Source: Chrysaora quinquecirrha
Lineage: Eukaryota > Cnidaria > Scyphozoa > Semaeostomeae > Pelagiidae
Length of the DNA: 64,000 nucleotides
Assembly (NCBI GenBank): GCA_014526335.1
Contig: JACTAT010000052.1
Location: 3,404,000-3,467,999 of the forward strand
Reading direction: 5' to 3'
This document shows, piece after piece, positions 1 through 10,672 of the stretch. The notes below the pieces were generated by a model. It had not been told where the DNA came from. It worked only from the letters and a program-made list of their open reading frames with translations, and searched no databases. A program made the translations under genes and the position numbers. Position 1 is the first letter of the stretch. Each line of letters opens with the position of its first letter.

Positions 1-1111
1 AGTGTTCAGCAATTCAACCTAATGGTAATAGTTACTACGATTCATGTAATAAGTCTAGTTGTTCTTTTTTTTATAATCGCTCAGCGTTTGAATGACTAAT
101 TGAAAGTATGTCTATGTTCATGTCCGACATGATTGTCTCGCTATCCCTTGGCCTATTTCAAATTACGAGTTGAACAGGTTAATCAGGGGTTTAAATTCTA
201 ACATTCGTAGTTTACAATTCAGGACTCTGGTTTACTTAACACCGAGAAAGCTACAAGAAAATCCCTCAATCTTAACTGTTTATTCCATACTCTATAAGAA
301 TGACTCCTGTATAATTTCTCATGGGGATCAGCGAGATTTTCGACGCTTCAAATATTTCTCATGGGGATCAGCGAGATTTTCGACGCTTCAAATATTCTCA
401 GAGCAAAAATTAAACTTGGCAGATGATTTTCAAGTTTCAAACGTCTTCCTTGTAATGATAAACTAAGCATGTGAGAGTAGGTAGATGTGGGTGGGTGAGA
501 GAATTTTCAACTAAAGCATGCTGCAATTTGAATTATAGATAAGCATGGAGTTCACATGCTTAGAGATAATATGCAGAGCAAATGAGTTGGATTAAGTGGC
601 ATATTAAAACGTTTTTACCGAAACCAAAGTGATCATTGGGTAGAAAATACACTGTTCCCCGTAAGGAGTCATCCATAAAATACTGTACGTAAAGAGGTGG
701 TGAAGGAGGGTATACTGTAATCATAGGGTAGGGGTAAACATGAAACAATACACATGTTGTTCCTGTATGTTTCATATTTCTTTTGTTATTTTCCGTACAA
801 GGTCTGAAACCTGACGATTATGCACGTACGTACTTTATCGTTCCGTATTAGTCAGCGAATTTTGTGCTTGTGGTCATTAGGAGGTGGAGTTTGGGTTTTA
901 CGGTTACACGGTTTTGCCAATATTTTTGCTCGGATTTTCGGTTTTTCCCGAAAAATTGTCCGATTTCAGGCAGGTTTAACTTAACATAGACTTATTTCAG
1001 GAGTCCTAGTTATCGCTACCACCTTAACGGCAATCTTAAAATCGCTCAAATAGCCGTTGGGTTATTGTTGTTGTTGTTGTTGTTTGGGAAGAGATGGACT
1101 CGGGAGTCTAA
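1..1111. other. Intergenic; no gene recognised
   Basis: No open frame here looks like a protein family or is flanked by convincing splice sites. The one clear structure is a perfect 40-bp direct duplication at 314-353 and 354-393. A short GTT run (about 1065-1083) borders the element that follows. Confidence 0.6.
314..393. repeat. Perfect 40-bp tandem duplication
   Basis: Two adjacent identical 40-bp units begin with ATTTCTCATGGGGATCAGCG. They look like a recent local duplication and have no visible coding role. Confidence 0.9.
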
Positions 1112-1385
1112 GGCCCTGGCGAAGCGAACAAACATTGTTTGTCAAAAAGTTGCAATTTGCTCGCCAAGAAAAATGTTTGAACGTTTTGCCAATTTGCAAA
1201 ACATTATTTGAAAAGCAGAATTCTTTCAAAAACTTTTGAAAGGCTTCAAAAACATTCTATACATGTAACAAGCAAAAATGTTTGACGAGCAATGTTTTGT
1301 GATGCGGCCAAACGGTCAAATACTGTATTTTAAATGCAAATCTCAAATGTTTGACAAACAATGTTTGATCGTTTGGCAAGGGCCT
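1112..1385. mobile_element. MITE, GGCCCT-type inverted repeat
   Basis: The ends form an imperfect terminal inverted repeat of about 35 bp: the left end starts GGCCCTGGCGAAGCGAACAA and the right end reads as its complement, with CTAA on the left and CCTAAA on the right as likely target sequence. The inside is rich in CAAACATTG/CAATGTTTG words and encodes nothing. Related copies lie near 5010-5308 and 28026-28292, which supports a non-autonomous DNA transposon family. Confidence 0.7.
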
Positions 1386-2545
1386 AAACCAGAACCAGCC
1401 AACTAGGCAAAATTTTGGTTTACGCGTTCTTATAAGAACAGCCTTTACAAAAAACACCAGGCTGAAATTTGGGTCAACTGATCAAAATTTTCTCCTATCT
1501 ACGCACAATTAACGTTCACCAGCGTGAAGCCTTTGCTCGGAAACGCATTTCCAAAATGTCTTTGAGAAGGGTAGGGGGTGATAAGTTAGTGAAAAATCAC
1601 TTAAGAAACAAATTAAGAAACAAGCAGGCTCAAATCGAAGCCAAGTGTTCCTATAAGAAAAAAACGTGTATCTTGTTTCGGAATGTCTTATTGTGTGTGC
1701 TTCTCTAAAATACTGGATTACGATGAGAAAGTCGTGAATCAGATGTAGTCATATTTCTATTATTCTCTTAGATATTAAGCTAAGTTCATTAAAGATCGAC
1801 ATGTATTAAGATAAAATTGACCAAAAGATAAATTATTGAAAATCACTTTAAGAGAAAATCGAAATTGAAAATCGCATCTAGTTAAGAGCAAGGAGGATTT
1901 GGCCTAATTATTGTAAAAAGATGTGGCAAGGCTCTCTATATCTGTAATCAAAGAACATATGTGTTGTAGTATTAAGATTGCAGTTCCATCTATAATCAGA
2001 GGTTAATGTTGAATTTATACGTTTGGAATGAGATTGGATATTTTCATTTCAGGTCGTTTGAGATGCATTGCAAGAGTGGTGTAAAAGACATGTAAAACTG
2101 CTATATACAAAGATGCACCAATTAGAGCTTTTGTAACTGGAAAAGCGAAAAGAAGACCGAAGTTGTCGCTAAGTCAGAAAAGAGGAACACGAGCACCAAT
2201 TGGAAAAGCTAAAACTAACTTTACCAACTGGCATTCTGTAACACAAGAACATTTTGGAAGTCTCGTGTCTAGTCTTGTTCCAAAGAGAGATATTTCCCAG
2301 TGAACAACTGTATGCATGACTTTCGTTTTGTTATATCTTGGGTATACAGAGTATAAACAGAGAATAAAGCTATAGCTGCATTCCGGTATATAGCTGCATT
2401 TGCGTTTCTATGACCAGCACATTTTTGAAGATTCGTCTACCAGAAGGAAACCGTTTATTCACTTTTATCAACAATCGTTGCAAGACCTGATTTATCTCGA
2501 CACTGTGCATCAAAACAGTATAAAACACACATTACCTTGCAAGGA
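1386..2545. other. Intergenic, upstream of the first GPCR
   Basis: No gene was recognised. A TATA-like TATAAAAC at about 2519 is less than 30 bp from the GPCR start codon, so it is probably not that gene's core promoter unless translation starts further in. Confidence 0.5.
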
Positions 2546-3553
2546 ATGTCTTTAAATTCAAGCATAGCCGAGTATGTCCTAAATTCAAGCATAGCCAAAG
2601 ACGTCTTCAACAAAACAACGAATAACACAGCAGCGACACTGAACACATCAAGCGAGCTCCTGATTTTCAACATTTGTTTTCTCAGCCTTGCCGTTTTAAT
2701 CGTGATAGCAAATGCCGTTGTTTTGGCAGTCTACTTTCGCACTCCACAACTTCACAGCAACAACAACACTTTATTGATCAGCCTCGCATTTACAGATCTA
2801 TTCGCCGGCGGCCTCAACATCCCAGCACTATCTATTTCAGCGTTTATAGCTAAGAAAGGCAGAAATCTTATTGCTTTGCACTTCATTGGTAATGTACTAT
2901 CCGATTTCACAATAATCGTCAATGAGTTGAATTTATTCCTCATTTTCCTCAATCGATACCTCATAATATGCTATCCATTAGCAAGCAGGAAAATCATAAC
3001 GAAGCAGCGAATCAGAGCTTTAATTATAATCATATGGGTTGTTTCGACACTGGTCGCCCTATTGCCGCTAACTTGGTGTTACAAAGTACTACTTGGGGAA
3101 CCCCACACGGAGGCCTATCGGGAACAAATGGCAACCAGCATAAGCCACCATTCCATTGCTGTTTCTGTCTGTTGTTTCATTCTTCCGAGCCTGTTCATGT
3201 TCTTCTTTTTGGTGTCAATGATGCATTCGATCAACGAGCACAAGAAGAAACGAAAGAGAAGGCGCAGTAAGAGTGGAAGTTGCCGTGGTAAACAAAGCAG
3301 GCGTGTCTTCAATTCGTATGTGAAAGCATTCTGCATGCTGCTGGCAATGTATGCATTAATGCTGTTCGCCTGGTCACCACTCATGTTCGTGAGGTTCTGT
3401 CTGGATTTGCAGATAAAGATAGCGATCAATTCACAACTTTTACATGCTTTCATGATCCTAAGATTCGTCACAGCCTTTATCAATCCATTCATATACACTT
3501 TGATCAAGCGTGAGTTTAGATCTGCTTTGCTGAAGAAGATCCGATGCTGCTAA
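2546..3553 (+). CDS. Class A (rhodopsin-type) GPCR, intronless, orphan
   Basis: A complete 335-residue seven-helix receptor in one exon. The first ATG (2546) is taken as the start; an upstream in-frame TTG is ignored. The N-terminus carries several Asn-glycosylation sites (NSS twice, NKT, NNT, NTS) and a small internal duplication of LNSSIA. Class A landmarks are LAFTDL in helix 2 (the conserved Asp), NRYLIICYP at the end of helix 3 in place of DRY, FAWSP in helix 6 in place of CWxP, and INPFIYTL (NPxxY) in helix 7. A long Lys/Arg-rich third intracellular loop suggests G-protein coupling. The usual Cys before helix 3 is not evident, although the second outer loop has WCYK. It is a paralogue of the receptor at 7003-7944 (shared TWCYKVL...PH..EY in loop 2). 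The ligand cannot be inferred. It most likely belongs to one of the expanded cnidarian orphan GPCR groups. Confidence 0.9.
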   Translation: MSLNSSIAEYVLNSSIAKDVFNKTTNNTAATLNTSSELLIFNICFLSLAVLIVIANAVVLAVYFRTPQLHSNNNTLLISLAFTDLFAGGLNIPALSISAFIAKKGRNLIALHFIGNVLSDFTIIVNELNLFLIFLNRYLIICYPLASRKIITKQRIRALIIIIWVVSTLVALLPLTWCYKVLLGEPHTEAYREQMATSISHHSIAVSVCCFILPSLFMFFFLVSMMHSINEHKKKRKRRRSKSGSCRGKQSRRVFNSYVKAFCMLLAMYALMLFAWSPLMFVRFCLDLQIKIAINSQLLHAFMILRFVTAFINPFIYTLIKREFRSALLKKIRCC

Positions 3554-3578
3554 GCTTTCTTATACAATACTGTAAAGC

Positions 3579-4416
3579 CTGGTTTCCAAAAAATCGTAGA
3601 GAGATCAGTGACCGTCTGCGATCATCGCCTATCCCTTCTTCCATCTTCCATCTGCGATTTCAATTCAGTGTTTCCATACATCGGTGACCGTCTGCAATCA
3701 TCGCCTATCCCTTCTTCCACCTTCCATCTGCAATTTCAATTCAGTGTTTCCATACATCGGTGACCGTCTGCGATTATCGCCTTTCCCTTCTTCCATCTTC
3801 CATCTGCGATTTCAATTCAGTGTTTCCACACATTGGTGACTGTCTGCGATCATCGCCTATCCCTTCTTCCATCTGCGATTTCAATTCAGTGTTTCCATAC
3901 ACCGGTGACCGTCTGCGATCATCGCCTATCCCTTTTTCCATCTTCCATCTGCGATTTCAATTCAGTGTTTCCATACATTGGTGACCGTCTGCGATCATCG
4001 CCTATCCCTTCTTCCATCTGCGATTTCATTTCATTGTTTCCATACACCGGTGACTGTCTGCGATCAGGTAGCGATTCAGCCTTCATAATGCAGAACCAGA
4101 TCTTCGAACCAGAACAATGGCAGCTGTCAATCAATTTGATAATAAGACTCCCAAGATTGAATTTAAACAGTAGGATAGTCGGCGTTGATCACCGATCCTC
4201 TGCGATCCATGTTTCCATAACGCTTTTCCTTGATCGGGACAGTAGTAATGATCGGGAAAGTTGAACTCATTTCAACTCTCCCGATGCTTACGACTAACGA
4301 TCCCCGACTTTCGTAATGATCGTAGAGCATGTTTCCATTGAATCGAGAAAGCAACGCAGACGATCGCAGACGGTCGCCGATCCTCTTACGATCGCACTAA
4401 GTTTTTATGGAAACCA
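3579..4416. mobile_element. Inverted-repeat element with internal minisatellite
   Basis: The ends match as inverted repeats: the left begins CTGGTTTCCAAAAAATCG and the complement of the right begins CTGGTTTCCATAAAAACT. The left half (about 3608-4060) is a six-unit tandem array of 76- or 69-bp units, each opening GTGACCGTCTGCGATCATCG and ending GTGTTTCCATACA. The right half (4175-4400) holds scrambled GATC-rich words from the same motif. Open frames here are translations of the repeat, not genes. It sits directly after the GPCR stop codon. Confidence 0.65.
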
Positions 4417-5009
4417 GACTTATCTCAGCCATCTCTCTCGGGGGTACTTTATATATTTTGGGTAATGGGGACGTGCCACCCAAAAGGGTATCAGTTTTTT
4501 GTGATTTTGGTATAAACATGGGACTTAATAAATAGCTGAGGTGATGTCGCGTAGATTTCAAAGAAAAAGCCTGATATATAACCCTCCCCCCTTTGGAAAA
4601 TTGTTGGAAAAGAAAATTGCGCACTCTGCTGCAGGTACACCCAGCAACAATGATTTAGACAGACGGGGGACGCAGGATGTACATTTCAGCGATATTCTGT
4701 GCTCATGTCTCAGCAAGTTTGCTAAGATTGTTGTTCTGATACCTAGTGATTCTATTGGGTTTCAGGTTGTGGGTTTCTGGATAAATGAAAGTTCTTACAG
4801 TATGTGCATTATATGTAACAAAGTAGAACTGTAATAAATAGAAGCCGGGCATGGCCTGGAATTCTAATTTAATTCCTTGTTTGTTTGTTTGTTTGTTAGT
4901 TTATTTAAATAGTCTCTACTGTATATACCAGCCTTACATATATTAGACTCAGTGTTGGAAAAAGCTTAAATAATGTAAACCTAAGGCTGTATAAATTTGA
5001 AGTGCAGAA
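4417..5009. other. Intergenic; no gene recognised
   Basis: Only a short (TTTG)n run near 4878-4900 stands out. No splice-bounded coding segment was found. Confidence 0.5.
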
Positions 5010-5308
5010 TGTAAAAACAATCAAACACTACTTTTCAAACATTTGAAATTTGTATATCAAGCAAAATATTTGACCGTTTGGCCGTATCGCAAAACATTGC
5101 TTGTCAAACAGTTTTTGCTTGCGTCAGGCAAAAATGCTTTTGATTCTAATTGTTTTGTATAAAAAATGATTTCAAAAACGTTTCGCAGCGAATTTAGCTT
5201 ATTTTCGCTTGTCAAGCAATGTTTTGTAACGTGGCCGAGCCGTGTAACGTTGCTTGTAAAACAAATCGCAGATGTAGTTATGACCATGAAAATAGTTCTG
5301 CAAGGGCC
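5010..5308. mobile_element. Second copy of the GGCCCT-type MITE (decayed)
   Basis: It shares the interior words TTTGACCGTTTGGCC and GCAAAACATTGCTTGTCAAA and the right end CAAGGGCCTAAA with the element at 1112-1385. The left end is eroded, so its boundary is approximate. Confidence 0.5.
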
Positions 5309-5626
5309 TAAAACTGGACCTGCAAAGTAAAAAAATAGACAGGCGTAACAGGGAAGATAAATTTTTCGTATGAGCATATTTCAAGATCCCGAAGAAGATA
5401 AAAGATACACTTCTTCTCTTCTACGTCACACACATCTTAGCTCTTGAGACATTTGCGCCAGTCTCTCTCATCGTCTACACATTTAGCGATAATGAAACAC
5501 TCTAATCCTGTAGTAAACATCAACAGTATCATGTATTGTATTTAAATGGTTTAAATAGGTGTTATATAATGTTATTGTAATTGCAATCACGATGATAATT
5601 TCCAAGGTTCCTGGACTTCCATCGCT

Positions 5627-7002
5627 TCCTATCGCCTTTATCGCTTGCATTTAACGATGAGACATTTCGCAATAAGATCAAGGAATTCTTTTCTGAAGTC
5701 AGACTTAAACAGCAGCTGCGGAGATAAAATGACAAGAAATTTCAAACGTTTCTGCGCTCTAGCGCCTCTATCGCTTTCTGTCGTCTTTATCACTTGCATC
5801 TGACCATTATCAAGAAAGCTCACTCTGAAGCTATGTCTAAAACGCTTGTGCAGATGGGTCTAAAGTATCACACTTATTGATGTTGTGAGTAGCATTTACA
5901 CAAGAATCACAATTGCAGACTTCAAGGCTACAGTACTCCAATCGCTTTCTGTCGTCTTTATCATTTGCATCTGGTGATGATCAAGAAAGCTCACTCTGAA
6001 GCTATGTCTAAAATGCTTGTGTAGTCTAGATTGGTCTACAGTATCACACTCTTTGATGTTGTGAGTATCATGTACATAGGAAAAGCAATCGCAAAGACTT
6101 CAAGGCTTCAGCACTCCTATTGCTTTCTGTCGTCTTTATCATTTGCATCTGACTATTATCAAGAAAGCTCACTCTGAAGCTATGTCTAAAATGCTTGTGT
6201 AGCCTAGATGGGTCTACAGTATCACACTTTTTGATGCTGTGGGTATCATGTACATAGGAAAAGAAATCGTAAAGATTTCAAGGCTTCAGCACTTCCATCG
6301 CTTTCTGTCGTCTTTATCAATTGCATCTGACCATTATCAAGAAAGCTCACTCTGAAGCTATGTCTAAAATGCTTGTGTAGTCTAGATTGGTCTACAGTAT
6401 CACGCTTTTTGATGTTATGAGTATCATGTACATAAGAAAAGCAATCGCAAAGAGTTCAAGTTTTCAGCACTTCTATGGCTCTCTGTCGTCTTAATCCCTT
6501 TCGCCTGGCGACGATCAAGAAATACAATTCTGAAGCTGTATCTAAAAAGCTTGTATAGACGGGTCTGTTACTCGTATTGATGTAGCTACTGAGTATAATA
6601 TAAACTAGAATCACAATCGCAAGGACCCAAAAATGTTTCTGCATTTCTATCGCTTTCTGTCGTCTTTATCACTTGCATCTGACAATGATCAAGAAATCTC
6701 ACTCTGAATTTATATCTAAAAAGCTTGTATAGATGGTTCTATTACTCTTATTAATCTAATGAGTATCATGTAGATGAGAATCGCAATTGCAAAGGCTTAA
6801 AAATGTTTCTATTACTTTCTGTCGTCTTTATCCCTTGCACTTGGCGATGGTCAAGAAATCTATATCTGAAGCTATATCTAAAAATCTTGTATAGCCGAGT
6901 CTGAGTCTATTACTCTTATTGATGTCATGAGTATGATATAAATGAGAATCGCAATCCCAAAGACTTCAAAGAACCCTACACTTTTATCGCTTTCTGTCGT
7001 CT
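5627..7002 (-). repeat. Tandem array of about eight decayed copies of a GPCR 3' end
   Basis: Units of about 172-178 bp repeat at roughly 5770, 5942, 6119, 6297, 6474, 6650, 6812 and 6987, each marked by CGCTTTCTGTCGTCTTTATC. The last unit runs into the functional receptor's stop codon. Each unit carries a segment like the receptor's C-terminal codons (GATCAAG..ATC...TCTGAA...) followed by one like its helix 7 (GAGTATCATGTA...AATCGCAA). The first unit still translates on the minus strand to FKSDFRKEFLDLIAKC, close to the intact gene's FKYDFRKGLLDLIARC. The most likely origin is repeated duplication of the last ~175 bp of the gene, with later decay. Confidence 0.7.
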
Positions 7003-7944
7003 TTATCTCTTGCATCTAGCGATTAGATCAAGCAATCCCTTTCTGAAATCATACTTGAACAGCGTGTAAATAAGAGGGTTGATGAGTGACGTCAGGTATC
7101 TGAGGATGACAAAGATTTCCAACGTTTCAGCTTGTACACCAACTGAGCCTTGTATATCCATGATCATTCTCACGGTGATCAGTGGCGACCAGGCCAATAA
7201 GAGAAGAACCAGCATGATGAATAGCAAAGCAAACGCCTTGCGTCGTGCGCGATTTCTCTTTTGTCTACTAGTAGAGCTTGCTGACGATGTGCATACGACA
7301 CGCAATATTGCTGCCGAGAAGAACAGCATGAAGGCACTTGGAATGATAAAACAGAATATTGAAATGAATAGGGAATGGTCGGCACTTAAATTCTCCATTC
7401 TGTCAAGGTATTCCTCGGAATGCGGTGCATTCGCCAATACTTTATAGCACCATGTTACAGGAACAGCTGATAATAATAATGAACAAATCCATGACACCAC
7501 GACACAAATTCGCATCCCCGAGAATCTGATCTTCCTTCTGCTGAAAATCGAGTGACAAATCGAAAGGTACCTTTCCAAAAAGATCAAAAACAAGGTGAAC
7601 ACATTGCTTGTCACAACGAAATCCGAGATGACATTCGAAGCAAAATGTAAAGAAATAGAGTTACTTGACGAGAATAGTGATAATGACGATGCAACGATTG
7701 TCGGTATGTTAATAGAACCGGCAAGCAGATCTGTCAGGGCCAGGCATGTTAGAAGGAAATTTTTCAAATTACGTACCGGTTTCCTGAGCCAGTATATTAC
7801 AATCACTGTTGTGTTGTTCAATACGATGATCAATGCTAGTGCTATAAGTGAGGTATGAAACATAAATGCACGCTTGGAGTATATTCTCTTTGATGTATCA
7901 TTATATGCATTTGTATTAGACAGCGAATAATTCAGAGCAAGCAT
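7003..7944 (-). CDS. Class A (rhodopsin-type) GPCR, intronless, orphan
   Basis: A complete 313-residue seven-helix receptor, ATG at 7944 and stop at 7003-7005. Visible landmarks are CLALTDLLAG in helix 2, ERYLSICHS at the end of helix 3 (an ERY form of DRY), LAWSP in helix 6 and INPLIYTLF in helix 7, followed by a short basic tail. The N-terminus has Asn-glycosylation sites. The third intracellular loop (SSASSTSRQKRNRARRKA) is shorter than in the paralogue at 2546-3553. The two genes are convergent and about 3.4 kb apart, so they look like an inverted local duplication. Directly downstream of its stop codon lies the array of partial copies of its own 3' end. The ligand is unknown. Confidence 0.9.
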   Translation of the reverse strand: MLALNYSLSNTNAYNDTSKRIYSKRAFMFHTSLIALALIIVLNNTTVIVIYWLRKPVRNLKNFLLTCLALTDLLAGSINIPTIVASSLSLFSSSNSISLHFASNVISDFVVTSNVFTLFLIFLERYLSICHSIFSRRKIRFSGMRICVVVSWICSLLLSAVPVTWCYKVLANAPHSEEYLDRMENLSADHSLFISIFCFIIPSAFMLFFSAAILRVVCTSSASSTSRQKRNRARRKAFALLFIMLVLLLLAWSPLITVRMIMDIQGSVGVQAETLEIFVILRYLTSLINPLIYTLFKYDFRKGLLDLIARCKR

Positions 7945-10286
7945 ATTCTTATGGTCGATCTAGCGGCTCAGTGAAAACATGTAAGAAAACTTCTGGGTTT
8001 CAAAGGACCTTGCTTCACGAATATTGCTTCTCCGCATCAAACAGGCAGAACAGTTTAGTCTGTCGGCTTATTCTTAATGCTAATCTCAAATTGAATTTTA
8101 TCTCCTTTAAAACAGATACCACGGTAGTAAGTATTTATAGACGAGTATTCTTAACACGTAGCATTTCAATGTGTGTTGCATATGCAAGTCTACTAAGTAT
8201 CTGCATTCTCGATGTCCTAAGAAAACTACTTTTGCACTGCTTGAGTAGTTTCTGAGTGCAGAGCTGGTATGCTTTTTCGTAAGCGTATCTGTTAATGGTG
8301 TTCAAACGGGCACGAGAGCCTCGTTTTAGTTATTCAATAATTCTGCTGCAATGCGGAGATTTAGATTCCCTAAAGATGCCTCAAGCAGCAAACAGAAATT
8401 CTTCAAACATATTCTTGCGTAGAAGATGTAGACTGTTAAAGACGAACTGACTTCTAACAATTCTTTGTACAGCAACTCCAAAAGCTTACTTTTGATGCGT
8501 AGCACCGAAAACCAGTTTTGGATTACCTACTTTTTTCTTTCTTCTGGTTCAAATTATGATCATAGTCATAATCTTATATACGAAGGCAAGCAGTATTTGG
8601 TATTCGGAGCTAACCAAAAGGAAAATAAAAACGCTTGAACAAGACTAAGAGCCTTACTTTAGACGTAACGAGCAGCCAGTCTCATTTGTCTTAATCTACC
8701 ACATTTCTCTGACCCCAAATCAGAGTGAAGTTCACAATTTGAAGCTTAGCTTCTGTAGAAGGGGAATACAAGTTTCCTTTTGGTATTGCATTGTAGAGTA
8801 GTTCTTTAGAGTATTCGATAAAACTCCAAGAAACACATGCGCAAAAGATTCCAAGAAGATTGTCTTTAAATGCTGGAAATAGCCTGATAAATGCCTCTCA
8901 ATTCGTCAAATCTCCTGATGCGAAACTGAAGCTAAAATTCTCTTCAAGTAGACAAATTATACCCTTTACAAAAGGAATCTTTCAGCACTTCAGGGTCTCC
9001 ATGATAGCTAGTACAAGGCAAGATAACTTCTTGAAAACTGCTTCTCTATCTTTTAAAGTCAAGGTGAACTGGCATCTGGGTAGCATGCAGTTTAGGGCTG
9101 TACATATAGCTCGAAAAATTCTAATTAAGCATCCGACAGCCCAGCTCTGAATTCAAACAAAAACATGTTTTTCCATGATAAGATGTCGGCTTTAACATTT
9201 CTCTCATAATATTGAAATCTTGAGAGATTGGACATCAAAATATCAACAAAGCTTGTTTACAATATTGCTTTGATAACTAGAAAGCTTATAATTCCTTCCA
9301 TCACAGCAAGCAACAAGCTGTCAGATTACACTTTTAAAGAAACTTTAACCACTTTTTGCAAAGTTTAAATATTAAACACAAGACTGTATTTGCTAGCAGT
9401 AATAGTAGCCTCACTCGTTCTTCAAAGCCTTTGAACAGCTAGAAGTTAGCACTTCTCAGCTACTGTAATTTTGATAATGCAAGAAATCCGACAGACAAAT
9501 CCAGTTCTTGTTTGAAACATCTTGATAGCAACTAATTACTTTCCTTAAAATAATTCTCCTTCAGAAACTGTAATACAAGATTCATCATTTTCGCTAATCC
9601 TAAGCATTCAACGGGTTTCAAGGTCTGCTAAAAAATGCCAATTTTCCTTCGTATATCTAGACCGCAGCTTCTCCAAGCAAAATCCATAAATCTCTGAAGG
9701 CATTAATGAGGCGACGAGTAAAAGATTTCTTCTTCGTGACGTCCTCAAATGTTAAACATCCTCCCTTTATGACAAAGGTACTCAACTTTTTCGTTGTTCT
9801 TCCTCAACTGTAAATTACGTAGAACAGAAAATTGAAGTCAAACGGCATGTTGCGTTACGAACAAAAGCACTTCTTAGCGCATTGGAGCAGCTGAAAAAAG
9901 GCTTTCTGACACCAAAGAGGACTTTTAAGTGGAATTAAATGAGTATCAATGCTTATTGGTCGAAAAGGAGGCACTTTTCATTGCCATTCTTCCTTAAAGG
10001 GAAACTAGAACATGACTGCACCCCACTTCTTTGCAATTATCTTAGAAATGACGTAATATCCTTGAAATGAAATGTTATAGGGACCTAGGGACCCTTTCAT
10101 GAAAAAAAGCTCGAAGCATCAGAACGACACGACATGTAGATTTTCTATTTGGAAAGTCATCTCCATAATCCTTTACTTAAACAACGATGATGATCAAACT
10201 AAGACATTCGATTTTACAATTAACTTTCGTTAGTTTTTGTGTAATTTTTCTATGATTCGATGTTTTGATAAAATTTTATTATAGAA
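7945..10286. other. 2.3 kb without a recognisable gene
   Basis: No family-like reading frame and no clear terminal repeats were seen. The 3' exons of the minus-strand coiled-coil gene could extend into this stretch, but none could be identified by eye. Several AAGAAA/TTCTTC-rich segments at 8330-9770 suggest non-coding or eroded repeat DNA. Confidence 0.4.
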
Positions 10287-10663
10287 TACACTCTTTTTTT
10301 ATAAGAAACCCATTTATAAGAAACTCAGTACTGAGATCAATATTGGTTAAGAAACTTTCAGTACTCGACCAAAATGGTAAGAAACTCGCAGGTCTCAAGA
10401 ATCTTTAGAATTAGAAATAAAGCATCGAAAAACAAACTTCTGTTGCACCATAAGTGTCTATTTTTACAGAAAAAACAGCTGATGTAAACGTGAATTGTAT
10501 TGCTTCTTCTATTTGTAGAATTTAAGTGTCAATTACCTGTTTTGGCACTTAAAAATTTTGATTCTAAGAAACTGCTAAGAAACTTTCAGTACCAAATTTG
10601 TCCCAAAACTAAGAAACTTTGAGTACTGACCAAAAATCTTAGTTTCTTATAAAAAAGAGTGTA
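10287..10663. mobile_element. TACACTC-ended MITE next to a splice donor
   Basis: Terminal inverted repeats TACACTCTTTTTTTTATAAG and its complement flank an interior of repeated TAAGAAACTTTCAGTAC and TCAGTACT words. A nearly identical copy lies at 39529-39893, and a diverged relative with TACACG ends lies at 11122-11514. Its inner end is only about 9 nt past the 5' splice site of the minus-strand coiled-coil exon that ends at 10673. Confidence 0.8.
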
Positions 10664-10672
10664 TAGCCTCAC

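Noticed and set aside
3760..4264. Ser/Ile/Phe-rich frames of up to 143 codons
   Set aside because: Translations of the 76-bp minisatellite.
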